The notes beneath the pieces were generated by a model. It was not told the DNA's origin. It saw only the letters and a program-made list of their open reading frames with translations, and did no database searches. From Pseudomonas yamanorum (lineage in GTDB: Bacteria > Pseudomonadota > Gammaproteobacteria > Pseudomonadales > Pseudomonadaceae), in assembly GCF_900105735.1 (NCBI RefSeq), contig NZ_LT629793.1, forward strand, positions 5,642,001-5,706,000: a stretch of 64,000 nucleotides of DNA, in the 5' to 3' direction. The translations under genes were made by a program, and so were the position numbers. Each line of letters begins with the position of its first letter. Position 1 is the stretch's first letter. This document shows, piece after piece, positions 1 to 8,518 of the stretch.

Positions 1-688
1 CGCGGCCGTAGAACACGCCAATGTCGAAGTAGCGGTGAAACTCATCCATGAGACGGTAATCGTGGGAGTGATAGACCAGGGCGGTGGCGGCATAGCGCAC
101 CTTGTAGCCTTCCAGCAGCATGCGGGCGGCGACGTAGGCGTCCTCGCTGCCGATCACATCCGCGGGGAAGCCACCGACGGCTTGCAGGGCGCTGCGCCGG
201 TACACCGAAAAAGAATCCGAGCTGAAGCAGGTCTTGATCCCCAGCTCCGGCGCATCAGCCAGGCTTTTGCTGCGGCTTTGCGGCGGGTAGTTGAAGTGGC
301 GTGATTGGGCCCCCAGCACACCGGCATCCGGGTGCGGCAGTTGGCGGCCATAGGCGACGCCGTTGAGCGGGTCCAGTTCCAGTTCGCCCACCAGGTTGGC
401 GAACGTCTCGGGTTCGGCGGGGATCGCGTCCTGGGTCATCACGATCAGCGCGTCGCCGTCGACTTGTTCGCTGGCCCAGCGGCGGGTACCACCATGGTTG
501 AAGTCCTTGGCATCGATCACTTCGACCCGTACGCCGAACTCGCGAAAACGCGCCACGGTGTCGTCGCTGGAGGCGCTGTCGACCACCAGGGTTTCGTCCG
601 GTTGCAGGGTTTGCATGCGCAGCGCCGGCAGCAGCCGGTCGAGGTGGCCGGCTGCGTTGCGGGTCGGGATGATCAGGGCGGTACGCAT
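1..688 (-). CDS. pslC: Family 2 glycosyltransferase, PslC-like (3' end beyond window)
   Basis: The reverse strand encodes a protein starting MRTALIIPTRNAAGHL that stays open to the window edge, so the C-terminus is missing (229 codons visible). The N-terminus has the GT2 nucleotide-sugar fold (IPTRN, VVDSASSDDT), and a TQDA motif near residue 90 sits where rhamnosyl- and related transferases carry their DXD-like acidic motif. GT2 enzymes transfer a sugar from a nucleotide donor to a growing glycan at the cytoplasmic membrane face. The ATG overlaps the TGA of the upstream gene (ATGA), so translation is probably coupled. The name pslC rests mainly on order behind pslA- and pslB-like genes as in P. 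aeruginosa; the exact sugar is not deducible. Confidence 0.75.
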   Translation of the reverse strand, partial: MRTALIIPTRNAAGHLDRLLPALRMQTLQPDETLVVDSASSDDTVARFREFGVRVEVIDAKDFNHGGTRRWASEQVDGDALIVMTQDAIPAEPETFANLVGELELDPLNGVAYGRQLPHPDAGVLGAQSRHFNYPPQSRSKSLADAPELGIKTCFSSDSFSVYRRSALQAVGGFPADVIGSEDAYVAARMLLEGYKVRYAATALVYHSHDYRLMDEFHRYFDIGVFYGR

Positions 689-2148
689 CACTGCTTCACT
701 TCGGCCGGAGCCCGGCCGTAGATGTCGTCAAAACGCACAATGTCGTCTTCCCCGAGGTACTCGCCGCTCTGCACTTCGATCATTACCAGGTCGATGATGC
801 CGGGGTTGGTCAGACGGTGTTTGTGCCCGGCTGGAATGTAGGTGGATTCGTTGGCGTTGATCAGGAATTCACGGTCGCCGTTGGTAATCATCGCCGCGCC
901 GCTGACCACGACCCAGTGCTCGCTGCGGTGATGGTGCATCTGCAACGACAGCGAGGCGCGTGGCTTGACCACGATGCGCTTGATCTTGAAGCGGCTGCTT
1001 TCTTCCAGCACGGTGTAGGTGCCCCACGGCCGGGTCACGGTGCGGTGCAGGCTGAAGGCCGGATGGTTCTGGCGCTTGAGCTCGGCGACGATGTAGCGCA
1101 CGTCCTGGCTGCGGTTGGCGTCGGCAATCAGGATCGCGTCCGGGGTGTCGACGATGATCAGGTCGCTCACGCCCACCGCGCCCAATACGCGCTTGGGGGA
1201 GTCGATGTAGCAGTTATGCACGTCGTGCAGGATCGCTTCGCCATTCACTTGGTTGCCATTGGCGTCGCTCGGGGTGAGCTGGCGCACCGCGTCCCAGGAA
1301 CCGATATCACTCCAGCCGATGTCGCAGGGCACCACGGCCACTTGCGCGGATTTTTCCATCAGCGCCACGTCAATCGATATATCGGGCGCCGACCCGAAGC
1401 CTTCAGCGTTCAATTCGCGCTGGCGGCAGTTGTTGTTATTCAGGCTGTGGCTGTGGTCGAGGGCGGCTTTCGCGGCGTCCAGTACGGCGGGGGCGTGCAG
1501 CGCAAGCTCGTCGAGCAATGTGCTTGCCTTGAAGCAGAACATCCCGGCATTCCACAGGTGCTTGCCGCCGTCCAGATAACCCTGGGCGGTGGCCAGGTCG
1601 GGCTTCTCGACGAAACGCTTGACCCGGAAACCCTGGCCCAGTGCATCGCCTTGTTCGATATAGCCGAAGCCGGTTTCAGGGTGGTCGGGCTGAATGCCGA
1701 ACGTCACCAGGTAGCCGGCCTCTGCCAATTCGCGGGCCTGGGTGACGGCATCGGCGAAGGCGCTTTCATCGAGGATCAGGTGGTCGGCGGGCATCACCAG
1801 CAACTGCGCCTCGCCGCCGAAATTCTCCTGCACATGCAGGGCGGCCACGGCGATTGCGGCGGCGGTATTGCGGCCAAACGGCTCCAGCAGCAGGTCGAGG
1901 GCCAGGTGGGTCTTGTTGACCACGCGGTAGTCATCCAGGGTGCGAAACAGCATCTCGCGGTTGGTCACCGTCAGCACGTTCTCCACGCCCGGCAAGTGAC
2001 TGGCCCGCAGGAAGGTCTTCTGCAACAGGCTCTGGTCGTCACGCATGCGCATGAAGGGCTTGGGCATGTTCTGCCGTGACACCGGCCACAGCCGGGTGCC
2101 CGAGCCACCGGAAATAATGCAGGGAATCAAGCCGTTGAGGGTGTTCAT
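688..2148 (-). CDS. pslB: Bifunctional mannose-1-phosphate guanylyltransferase / mannose-6-phosphate isomerase
   Basis: A 486-residue protein, normal length for the PslB/AlgA/WbpW family. The N-terminal nucleotidyltransferase domain has the GGSGTRLWPVSR pyrophosphorylase signature at about residues 13-24, followed by FGRNTAAA and MPADH. The C-terminal type II phosphomannose-isomerase cupin (from about residue 370) begins RPWGTYTVLEES and holds the metal-site stretch QMHHHRSEHW. It makes GDP-mannose, the mannosyl donor for Psl. A longer reading frame exists, but the ATG at 2148 is chosen because it overlaps the pslA stop as ATGA and begins the conserved sequence MNTLNGLIPCIISGG. It lies in one operon with the genes on either side. 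An alginate-type algA paralogue is unlikely, because no alginate genes are nearby. Confidence 0.9.
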   Translation of the reverse strand: MNTLNGLIPCIISGGSGTRLWPVSRQNMPKPFMRMRDDQSLLQKTFLRASHLPGVENVLTVTNREMLFRTLDDYRVVNKTHLALDLLLEPFGRNTAAAIAVAALHVQENFGGEAQLLVMPADHLILDESAFADAVTQARELAEAGYLVTFGIQPDHPETGFGYIEQGDALGQGFRVKRFVEKPDLATAQGYLDGGKHLWNAGMFCFKASTLLDELALHAPAVLDAAKAALDHSHSLNNNNCRQRELNAEGFGSAPDISIDVALMEKSAQVAVVPCDIGWSDIGSWDAVRQLTPSDANGNQVNGEAILHDVHNCYIDSPKRVLGAVGVSDLIIVDTPDAILIADANRSQDVRYIVAELKRQNHPAFSLHRTVTRPWGTYTVLEESSRFKIKRIVVKPRASLSLQMHHHRSEHWVVVSGAAMITNGDREFLINANESTYIPAGHKHRLTNPGIIDLVMIEVQSGEYLGEDDIVRFDDIYGRAPAEVKQ

Positions 2149-3587
2149 CAATAGACTTCCTTGGTCGAAAGGACGGCTGGGACCGTCATGAAAACGATGT
2201 ACAAGTCGAACCACACCGACCACTTCGAGATGTACTCCAAGTCGTATTCAACGCGTTTCTGAATCTTGAACAGGGTGTCGGTTTCACCACGATAGCCGTT
2301 GATTTGCGCCCAGCCAGTGATGCCCGGTTTCACCCGGTGCCGCGAGCTGTACTCGCTGACGGCGACTTCGTAGGGCACCCCGGCCGCCTTGGTCGCGGTG
2401 GCATGGGGCCGCGGGCCGACCATCGACATGTTGCCCAGCAGCACGTTGAACAACTGCGGCAGCTCATCAATGCTGGTCTTGCGAATAAACCGGCCCACGC
2501 GGGTGATGCGCGGGTCGCCGCGAGTGGTCTGGCGGTCGGCGTTGAAGTCACTCATCTCGGCGTACATCGAGCGGAACTTGAACACCCGGATCACGTTGTC
2601 GTTGTAGCCAAAACGGTTCTGGCGAAACAGCACCGGGCCTTTGGAGTCGAGCTTGATGGCTATCGCCGTGACCAGCATGATCGGCGACAACGCCACCAGC
2701 CCCAGGGTCGCCAGGATCAGGTCTTCGCAGCGCTTGATAAACGGCGACCAACCCCGCAGCGGCACATGGGAGGTGTTGAACATCAGGATGCCGCCCACAT
2801 CGGTGATGCGGCTGTGGCCGTAACGCAGGGCGGCCATGTCGGGTACCAGCATGACGTTGACCGACATCTGCCGCAGGCGCTTCACCAGCCCGTTGATCCG
2901 CTGTTCGGCGGCCCAGGGCAGGGTGATCATCACCTGATTGACCTGCTCGGAGCGGATCAGCTTTTCCAGGTCGCGGGTGTTTCCCAGCAGCGGCAGGTTG
3001 CTCAATTCCTTGGGGATGCGCTCGGTGCGGTCGTCGATAAAACCGATCAGGCCGGAGCGGATATCACCGTTGCGTTGCAAGTGGTCGGCCACGTGCACGG
3101 CGGTGTCGGTGAAGCCGAGGATCACCGTACGCTGCAGGTATTTGCCGTTCGCCATCAGGTTGCGAAACAGGCGCAGCATCACCATCCGCTCCACCCCGAA
3201 CAGCGCCAGGCTGGTGATAAACCAGAACACCAGGTTGCGCGGGCTCAACTGCGGGAACATCTGCAGAATCTGGTACATGAACAGCAGGATGCAAAACGCC
3301 GAAGACCAGGCCACCAGCATGGTGCGAAACCGCAGGCGGTTGCTGAACAACTCCTCGGAGTAAACCCCCATGGCCTGGAACAAAATAATCGTCATTATCG
3401 CGAAGAACAGCAGCAAGCCGAGAAAGTGCGCGCGCAACTCGGAGGCCATCGGTTCCGGATAAAACAGCAGGATCAGTGCCGGAAAAACAGCGGTGAGACC
3501 GTGCATCAACTTTACGAAAACGACAAAAAATTCAATAAAACCGGCCCGGGTCAAAAACAGGCTGTCGACGGACGACTTCTCGCGCAT
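2148..3587 (-). CDS. pslA: Undecaprenyl-phosphate sugar phosphotransferase, PslA-like
   Basis: A 479-residue polyprenyl-phosphate hexose-1-phosphate transferase (WbaP/WcaJ/PslA family). It would attach the first sugar phosphate to the undecaprenyl carrier in the inner membrane. The N-terminal half carries several hydrophobic helices, then a Rossmann-like CoA-binding-type region (VILGFTDTAVHVADHL). The C-terminal catalytic domain starts after a further membrane helix (LILATLGLVALSPIM) and contains the signatures VLFRQNRFGYN, FKFRSM, SIDELPQLFNVLLGNMSMVG, GPRPHA and KPGITGWAQ. The ATG at 3587 is selected over two in-frame upstream ATGs because GAGGGA sits seven bases ahead of it. It is the first gene of the psl-type operon, with a 445-base regulatory region upstream. 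Confidence 0.88.
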   Translation of the reverse strand: MREKSSVDSLFLTRAGFIEFFVVFVKLMHGLTAVFPALILLFYPEPMASELRAHFLGLLLFFAIMTIILFQAMGVYSEELFSNRLRFRTMLVAWSSAFCILLFMYQILQMFPQLSPRNLVFWFITSLALFGVERMVMLRLFRNLMANGKYLQRTVILGFTDTAVHVADHLQRNGDIRSGLIGFIDDRTERIPKELSNLPLLGNTRDLEKLIRSEQVNQVMITLPWAAEQRINGLVKRLRQMSVNVMLVPDMAALRYGHSRITDVGGILMFNTSHVPLRGWSPFIKRCEDLILATLGLVALSPIMLVTAIAIKLDSKGPVLFRQNRFGYNDNVIRVFKFRSMYAEMSDFNADRQTTRGDPRITRVGRFIRKTSIDELPQLFNVLLGNMSMVGPRPHATATKAAGVPYEVAVSEYSSRHRVKPGITGWAQINGYRGETDTLFKIQKRVEYDLEYISKWSVWFDLYIVFMTVPAVLSTKEVY

Positions 3588-3768
3588 AAAAACATCCCTC
3601 ATTGCACACCAGGGCTTCCTTGTTCGGCTGCTCATCCATAAAGGCAGGGCTTGCTTTATAAGTGGCGCCAGACGAACGGCTTGCTTCGCTGGGTAATACG
3701 CAATTACCTATCTATTTGCAGGGAATTTGCGGGGTAATGGCTAAATGATGGTTCTCTTTTCATTGTTC

Positions 3769-3782
3769 GTCAAGGTTTTGAC
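3769..3782. promoter_or_regulatory. FleQ-box-like palindrome
   Basis: GTCAAGGTTTTGAC is a GTCA-N6-TGAC palindrome, matching the outer half-sites of the P. aeruginosa FleQ consensus (GTCAnTAAATTGAC). It lies about 180 bases upstream of the pslA start. FleQ is the c-di-GMP-responsive regulator that controls psl in P. aeruginosa. The match is visible in the sequence; binding is inferred. Confidence 0.5.
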
Positions 3783-3829
3783 TTTTTTATAAGGGTATCG
3801 ATCTAGACACATTATCTAATCATCTACGT

Positions 3830-3843
3830 GACAAATTGTTGAC
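3830..3843. promoter_or_regulatory. Weaker FleQ-box-like site
   Basis: GACAAATTGTTGAC keeps the TGAC half-site and the AT-rich centre but has GACA in place of GTCA. It sits 61 bases from the better palindrome. Paired FleQ boxes are known at FleQ-controlled exopolysaccharide promoters, which is the only reason to list it. Confidence 0.25.
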
Positions 3844-4032
3844 TGTCTAGGTCGGGTTCTCGGGTTCTTCGAGAACAAAATGCTGGCGTTTTGGAGTGTA
3901 GGAACAAATTTGGGAAATTTCCTGCCGGGGAGGAAAACCTTTTTTTGACGGAGGTAGGACGCGGGGTTTTTCGGGGACAAGCGACGAGTGGTGAGGACGT
4001 GAGTCCGTCACCACATTGAGGCGGTACTAACC

Positions 4033-6519
4033 TTAAAAATTGCCTTTCAAACTGACGGTGAAGTTGCGCGGTTCGCCGTAGAAATTACCCCAGTCGGCCG
4101 TTCCCACCGTCTGATAGTAATTTTTGTCGAAGAGATTGTTACCGTTCAGCGCCACCGTCCATGTGTCATCGACCCGGTACGCCAACCGCGCATTCCATAC
4201 CGCATAACCGGCTTGTTCCAGTTTGATGCCTTGAATTCGGTAGTTGCTGCTCTGGGCGTTGACGCCGGTGCCGACGCTCCATTTCGACAGTGTTCCGTCC
4301 AGCTGATAATCGCCCCACAAGCGCAGCATGTGTCGCGGCACGTAGCTGTTTGCGACCGCGCCAATTGCGGCGCTGTTGATGTTGTTGAGATTCTTGGTCT
4401 GGGTGTAGGTGTAGCCGCCCGCCACTTGCAAGCGTTCCAGCAACTCGCCACTCAACTCGGCTTCGACACCTTGTGCGCGAACCTTGCCAGTGTCGGTGTA
4501 GCAATAGCCGTCTGCCGAGGTACCGCATTGGGTGGTGTAGTCGGTTTCGGCGGCGTTTTTCTCGATAGCGCGGAACAATGCCAGCGAGCTGTTGAGGCGC
4601 CCCTCAAACCATTCGCCCTTGATGCCCAGCTCGTAGTTTTCGCCGATTTTGGGCTTGAGGGCGGCGCCGGTCACCGTGGCGTTGGAGCTTTGTGGCTGGA
4701 AGATATCGGCGTAGCTGGCGTACACCGAAAGGTTGTCGTCGAGGTCATAGATCACCGCGGCGAACGGCGTGACTTCACCGGTTTCCTTGGTGCGTGCGTC
4801 CTGCAGGGCCCATTCGCCCCAGGCGAGGTTATTCGACTGGCGGCGGTTTTCGAACCAGCTGACGCGACTGCCGAGCACCACCATCAATGGCTCGGCCAGC
4901 CTCAGGCGCAAAGTGGCGTAGGTACCGTACTGGGTGGCGGTTTCCTTGACGGTGCCGCCCCGGTACATGTTGGGCCAGAAGGTATCGTTGGCGGGCTGCG
5001 GGAAGTGGTGGTTGGGCAGGAAGATACTTTGCCGGTCGGGCAGGCTCCGGATCGCGTAGACATCGTCCTGGGTGCCACGGCTGCCATTGGCGCCGATGAT
5101 GAGTTCATGCTGCAAACCGAACGCTTCGAACTTACCGTCCAGGTAGGCATCCAGTCCGAAATCCCGGTGGTCGTAGTCAAACAGCGCGGCGTACATCTCG
5201 GCGGTTGGCGCCGGATCACCGTACTTCACGGTGCCTTGGCTGGCGGCGTATTTGATGTCTTGCAGGTTGCGGCTGTTCACCGCCGTGACCTTGAGTTGCC
5301 AGTCGTCGTTGAAGTGGTGGGTGAGGTCGGCAAACAGCGTAGTGCGTTGGCTCTGCCAGTCGTTCCAGGCCTGGCCCAGGCAGGTGGAACGGCTCAGGCC
5401 GATGCTCTTGCCGTCGCTGTAGCGCGGCACACCGCCCCAGCAGGGCGTTGCATCGACATCTTCGTAGCTGGCACCGATGCCCAGGGTGGTGTCGGGCGAG
5501 AGGTCAACATCCAGTGCGAGGTAGACAGCTTGGTCCTGGCGCTTGGAGACGTCCATGTACGAGCCACGGTTCTGTTGGCTGACCACGGCGCGGCCGCGTA
5601 CGGTGCCGCTGTCATTGAGCGGGCCGCCGGTATCGACGTCGGCGCGGTAGTTGTCCCAGGTGCCGGCAGACAGCGACAGGCTGGTGGTGGGTTTGTCTTG
5701 TGGCCGCTTGCGCACGAAGTTCACCGCACCACTGGCGGTGCCGGCGCCCTTGAGCATGCCGGCTGCGCCCTTGAGCACTTCCACCCGGTCATAGATCGCC
5801 ATGTTGGCGGTGAAGCTGTCGGCCTGTACGTAGTCTTTGCCGATGTCCAACGGCACACCGTCGAACTGGTATTGGCCGAGCATCTTGAAACCACGGGAAT
5901 AGAAATACTTGCCACCCATAGGTGAGTCGTAGGTGGTGATGCCCGGAGTGTGTTCCAGCAATTGATCGATGGTGGTGATGTTCTGGTCGTCGATCAGCTT
6001 GCGGGTCATGACGCTGACCGATTGCGGTGTTTCCCGCAGACTGTGGGCGCCCTTGCCGATGGTCACCGCGCCGGTGGTGTAGGAACCGCTGCCGTCAGTG
6101 GTGACGCCGAGGTGTTCGCCGGTCACGGTGGTGGCACCCAGGTTCAGCGCGCCGGTGTCCGCGACTTGCGGCAACAGCAGCCAGGTGTTGTTGCTCTGGC
6201 GTTGGGCTTGCAAGCCCTGGCCCTGGATCAATTGGCTCAAAGCCTGTTGGCTGTCCAGCGCGCCGTTGAGGCCGGGGCTGGTCTTGCCGGCGACGCTGGT
6301 GGCGTCATAGGACAGGCTGATACTCGCCTGGCGCGCAAACTGGTCGAGCACCGTGGCCAATGGGCCGGGTGCGATGTTCCAGTCACGGGCCTGGGTGTCG
6401 CTGGCAGGCGTTTGCGCCATGACGGCCAGGGGCAGGGCGCTGCCGTTCAGGCAGGCACCGAGCAGGGCGGCGTGCACCGCATGCTTGAGGGGAGAACGCT
6501 TGGAGGGGAACGCTTGCAT
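4033..6519 (-). CDS. TonB-dependent siderophore receptor with N-terminal signalling (STN) domain
   Basis: An 828-residue outer-membrane transducer. A signal peptide ends near AVMAQT (about residue 36). An STN domain follows (WNIAPGPLATVLDQFARQ to about residue 115), the module that talks to FecR-type regulators. The TonB-dependent plug is next (LRETPQSVSVMTRKLIDDQN, IYDRVEVLKGAAGMLKGAGTASGAVNFVRKRP in overlapping pieces), and then a beta-barrel ending in the family-typical aromatic SLKGNF. It takes up a ferric siderophore, probably exogenous, since the pyoverdine receptor lies elsewhere in the window; the ligand cannot be told. Downstream of fecI/fecR-like genes on the same strand, it is the probable target of that sigma factor. 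The 105-base gap before it holds GAAAAT (6613-6618, minus strand), resembling a FecI-type -35 element. Confidence 0.88.
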   Translation of the reverse strand: MQAFPSKRSPLKHAVHAALLGACLNGSALPLAVMAQTPASDTQARDWNIAPGPLATVLDQFARQASISLSYDATSVAGKTSPGLNGALDSQQALSQLIQGQGLQAQRQSNNTWLLLPQVADTGALNLGATTVTGEHLGVTTDGSGSYTTGAVTIGKGAHSLRETPQSVSVMTRKLIDDQNITTIDQLLEHTPGITTYDSPMGGKYFYSRGFKMLGQYQFDGVPLDIGKDYVQADSFTANMAIYDRVEVLKGAAGMLKGAGTASGAVNFVRKRPQDKPTTSLSLSAGTWDNYRADVDTGGPLNDSGTVRGRAVVSQQNRGSYMDVSKRQDQAVYLALDVDLSPDTTLGIGASYEDVDATPCWGGVPRYSDGKSIGLSRSTCLGQAWNDWQSQRTTLFADLTHHFNDDWQLKVTAVNSRNLQDIKYAASQGTVKYGDPAPTAEMYAALFDYDHRDFGLDAYLDGKFEAFGLQHELIIGANGSRGTQDDVYAIRSLPDRQSIFLPNHHFPQPANDTFWPNMYRGGTVKETATQYGTYATLRLRLAEPLMVVLGSRVSWFENRRQSNNLAWGEWALQDARTKETGEVTPFAAVIYDLDDNLSVYASYADIFQPQSSNATVTGAALKPKIGENYELGIKGEWFEGRLNSSLALFRAIEKNAAETDYTTQCGTSADGYCYTDTGKVRAQGVEAELSGELLERLQVAGGYTYTQTKNLNNINSAAIGAVANSYVPRHMLRLWGDYQLDGTLSKWSVGTGVNAQSSNYRIQGIKLEQAGYAVWNARLAYRVDDTWTVALNGNNLFDKNYYQTVGTADWGNFYGEPRNFTVSLKGNF

Positions 6520-6624
6520 GATCGCGGAATGCTCCTGAAGGAAGTGGACAGAATCGGCCTGTTGATCGGCCTTTCCTTACAGGTCGAGCGAAGATGAGAA
6601 TTCACCTCATTTATTTTCGGGAGG

Positions 6625-7584
6625 TCATGCACGAGCTGCGACGGTCACCCAATAACGGCTGCGATAGGTGATGTTCACCGACAGTGCCTGTGCCACCAGG
6701 GTCAGGACCTGATCGGTATCGTCCAACTGGTAAGTCCCGGACACACGCAGGCCGGCGACCGCTTCGCTGCAGCGCACCAGCCCATTGCGGTAACGGCTCA
6801 GCTCCGCGAGGAAATCGTCCAGACGCATGTTGTGAGCGCTGATCACACCGTCGCTCCAGGCCCAGGGATCCAGGCCCGTGGTGGCGGGTGGACGCAAGCC
6901 GTTTCGATCAAACAGCATCTGCTCGCCGGGCTGTATCACCCCACGTGCGCTGGCCTGATGGCTGTCGGCGAATACCGCGACGCTGCCTTTTTGCACGGCG
7001 AGCAAGGTGCCGTGGGGCTCCTCGCGCACCATGAACCGGGTGCCCAAGGCGCGCAGATAACCGTCGCGGGTTTGCACCCAGAAGGGCCGTGGCGCGCTAC
7101 CGTCGGCGCCCATGTCGATCAGGATTTCACCCTGGCGCAACTGCACCAGACGCCTTTCGGTGTTGAAGACTGTGTCGATGGCGCTGGCACTATTGAGCTG
7201 GATACGGCTGCCATCGTCGAGGGCTACCCAACGCCGCTCTCCGGTAGCGGTGCGGTATTCGGCCAGCAGGCCGGGCAATGGCGTGTAGTCGCGGCCGAAC
7301 CATGTCAACCCTGCGGCACCGGCGAACAGCCCGAGCAACTTCAACCCTTCACGGCGGCTGATGCGTTGGCGGGCACCTTGCAAGGCATGGCGGCCGACCT
7401 GTGCCGGCAACTGCGCAAACTCGTCACTCATCGACGAGACCCGTTGCCAGGCCTGCTGGTGATCGCCACTGGTTTCAAGCCAGCGTTCGAAGGCGGCCGT
7501 GGTGGCGTCATCGGCAATATTGAACCGCAGCTTGATCATCCACTGGATCGCCTGGTCCACCAATGGCGGATTAGCCTTCGGCAT
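6625..7584 (-). CDS. FecR-family transmembrane anti-sigma regulator
   Basis: A 319-residue protein. The cytoplasmic N-terminal DUF4880-type segment (AIQWMIKL, DDATTAAFERWLETSGDHQQAWQ) is followed by one hydrophobic helix at about residues 80-97 (LKLLGLFAGAAGLTWFG), then a periplasmic FecR beta-domain (TATGERRWVALDDGSRIQLN, RLVQLRQGEILIDM) and a C-terminal STN-contacting region. Proteins of this type bind the cognate ECF sigma factor and relay receptor occupancy across the inner membrane. Its ATG lies 14 bases inside the sigma gene, so the two are translationally linked, and the receptor follows after 105 bases. Confidence 0.9.
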   Translation of the reverse strand: MPKANPPLVDQAIQWMIKLRFNIADDATTAAFERWLETSGDHQQAWQRVSSMSDEFAQLPAQVGRHALQGARQRISRREGLKLLGLFAGAAGLTWFGRDYTPLPGLLAEYRTATGERRWVALDDGSRIQLNSASAIDTVFNTERRLVQLRQGEILIDMGADGSAPRPFWVQTRDGYLRALGTRFMVREEPHGTLLAVQKGSVAVFADSHQASARGVIQPGEQMLFDRNGLRPPATTGLDPWAWSDGVISAHNMRLDDFLAELSRYRNGLVRCSEAVAGLRVSGTYQLDDTDQVLTLVAQALSVNITYRSRYWVTVAARA

Positions 7585-8086
7585 AACGCAACCGATAACA
7601 GGCGTGCAGTGCCTTGGCCAGGTCGCGCTCCACGGTGGCCTTGGACACCCCCAGGCGCAGGGCGATCTGTTGGCAGGTCAGGCCGTCCAGTTGCGCCAGC
7701 AAAAATGCTTCGCGCACCCGTGGCTTGAGTTGGTCCAGCAGGCGGTCGATGCGCTCCAGGCTGTCGAGGATCAGCAGGCGGGTTTCTTCCGACGGCACCT
7801 CGACTTCCGGGAAATGGGCGAGACTCTCCAGATAGGCACGCTCCAGTTCGCGGCGGCGATACTGGTCGATCATCAGGCTGCGGGCGATGCTGCTCAGGTA
7901 GGCGCGGGGTTGCAGCAAGGCTTGCTGCTTGCGCGCATTGAGCAGGCGCACGAAGGTTTCCTGCGCCAGGTCGGCGGCGTGCTCACGGCAGCCCGTACGC
8001 CGGCTCAACCAGCCGCGCAGCCAGGAATGATGGGCATGGTAGAGCTGGCCGATGGCGGCATGGTCCAGTGGGTGGTCGCTCGACAT
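7571..8086 (-). CDS. FecI-family ECF sigma factor
   Basis: A protein of about 171 residues with sigma-70 region 2 (LAQETFVRLL, PRAYLSSIARSLMIDQYRRR) and region 4 (LKPRVREAFLLAQLDGLTCQQIALRLGVSKATVERDL in consecutive pieces), with no region 1 or 3, as in iron-starvation ECF factors. It would direct transcription of the receptor gene two genes downstream when the ferrisiderophore is bound. Two in-frame ATGs compete (8092 and 8086); the inner one is preferred because AGGA then lies at a proper distance. It is distinct from PvdS/FpvI by context: its own FecR and receptor form a closed three-gene unit. A Fur-like site lies just upstream. Confidence 0.9.
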   Translation of the reverse strand: MSSDHPLDHAAIGQLYHAHHSWLRGWLSRRTGCREHAADLAQETFVRLLNARKQQALLQPRAYLSSIARSLMIDQYRRRELERAYLESLAHFPEVEVPSEETRLLILDSLERIDRLLDQLKPRVREAFLLAQLDGLTCQQIALRLGVSKATVERDLAKALHACYRLRYAEG

Positions 8087-8113
8087 GGGCATCCTGGCGC
8101 GGGCGTCTTAATT

Positions 8114-8132
8114 GATAACGGTTCGCATTCTA
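8114..8132. promoter_or_regulatory. Fur-box-like site upstream of fecI-like gene
   Basis: GATAACGGTTCGCATTCTA matches about 12 of 19 positions of the Fur consensus (GATAATGATAATCATTATC), with the GATAA and CATT half-sites intact. It sits 28-46 bases before the sigma-factor start. Iron-starvation ECF sigma genes are typically repressed by Fur, which makes the position credible. Confidence 0.5.
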
Positions 8133-8215
8133 TGCGCTGGCCAGAGGATTGGGCAATCGTTGCCGTGTGGATTTGGCGGGATGCACAAACCCACACAGGC
8201 TTGACGGGGTTGCGG

Positions 8216-8518
8216 CTAAGCCTTGCGCAGGTGCAAACACTCAATCGAGCGGTCGACGGTGGTCTTGGCAATTTCCAGCAAATGCCACACCGCCAACAAC
8301 TTCGCCCGCTCGGGGCTTTGCAGCAGTTCGCCGCAGTCGAGGGCGGTGGCCGAGGCGCTGCTGAGCAGGCTCGCGGTGTAGAGCAGGGCGTCTTCGAAAC
8401 TCAGGTCTTCGTTGACGGTGTGGAAGCCCTGGGAAGGCAGGTAGTGTTCGAGTGCGCGATTGAACGCGGCGCGGTTTTTCAGCAGGTCGCTGGGTGGGTC
8501 GGGGACGGCTTTATTCAT
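8216..8518 (-). CDS. Small DUF6124 (formerly DUF3077)-type protein
   Basis: A 100-residue soluble protein of unknown function. The opening MNKAVPDPPS, the LSFEDALLYTASLLSSASAT helix and the C-terminal helical stretch (LLAVWHLLEIAKTTVDRSI) resemble a Pseudomonas-specific family of small helical proteins usually called DUF6124. No catalytic residues or membrane segments are visible. AAGGAG lies eight bases before the ATG. It is monocistronic on the minus strand, preceded by about 300 bases with conspicuous hairpins, which suggests post-transcriptional control. The family assignment is from memory of its typical opening and helices; function is unknown. Confidence 0.65.
   Translation of the reverse strand: MNKAVPDPPSDLLKNRAAFNRALEHYLPSQGFHTVNEDLSFEDALLYTASLLSSASATALDCGELLQSPERAKLLAVWHLLEIAKTTVDRSIECLHLRKA

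Larger units (their letters stand above)
3588..4032. promoter_or_regulatory. Non-coding region upstream of psl operon
   Basis: This 445-base stretch has no credible gene and is AT-richer than its surroundings, especially 3690-3850, as expected of a regulated promoter. It contains a good FleQ-like palindrome and a weaker one, listed separately. Close to the receptor gene end, 3990-4012 folds into a nine-pair stem with one bulged base. It lacks a clear T-tract, so its role as a terminator for the TonB receptor gene on the minus strand is only possible. Confidence 0.6.

Noticed and set aside
817..2079. A 420-codon open frame on the plus strand opposite pslB
   Set aside because: Antisense to a gene with clear domain motifs; the composition (rich in Val, Gly, His, Gln) is the usual shadow of high-GC coding DNA, with no recognisable domain or ribosome site.
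4213..5925. A 570-codon open frame opposite the TonB receptor
   Set aside because: The receptor's plug and barrel motifs lie on the minus strand; the plus-strand frame is a mirror product without family features.
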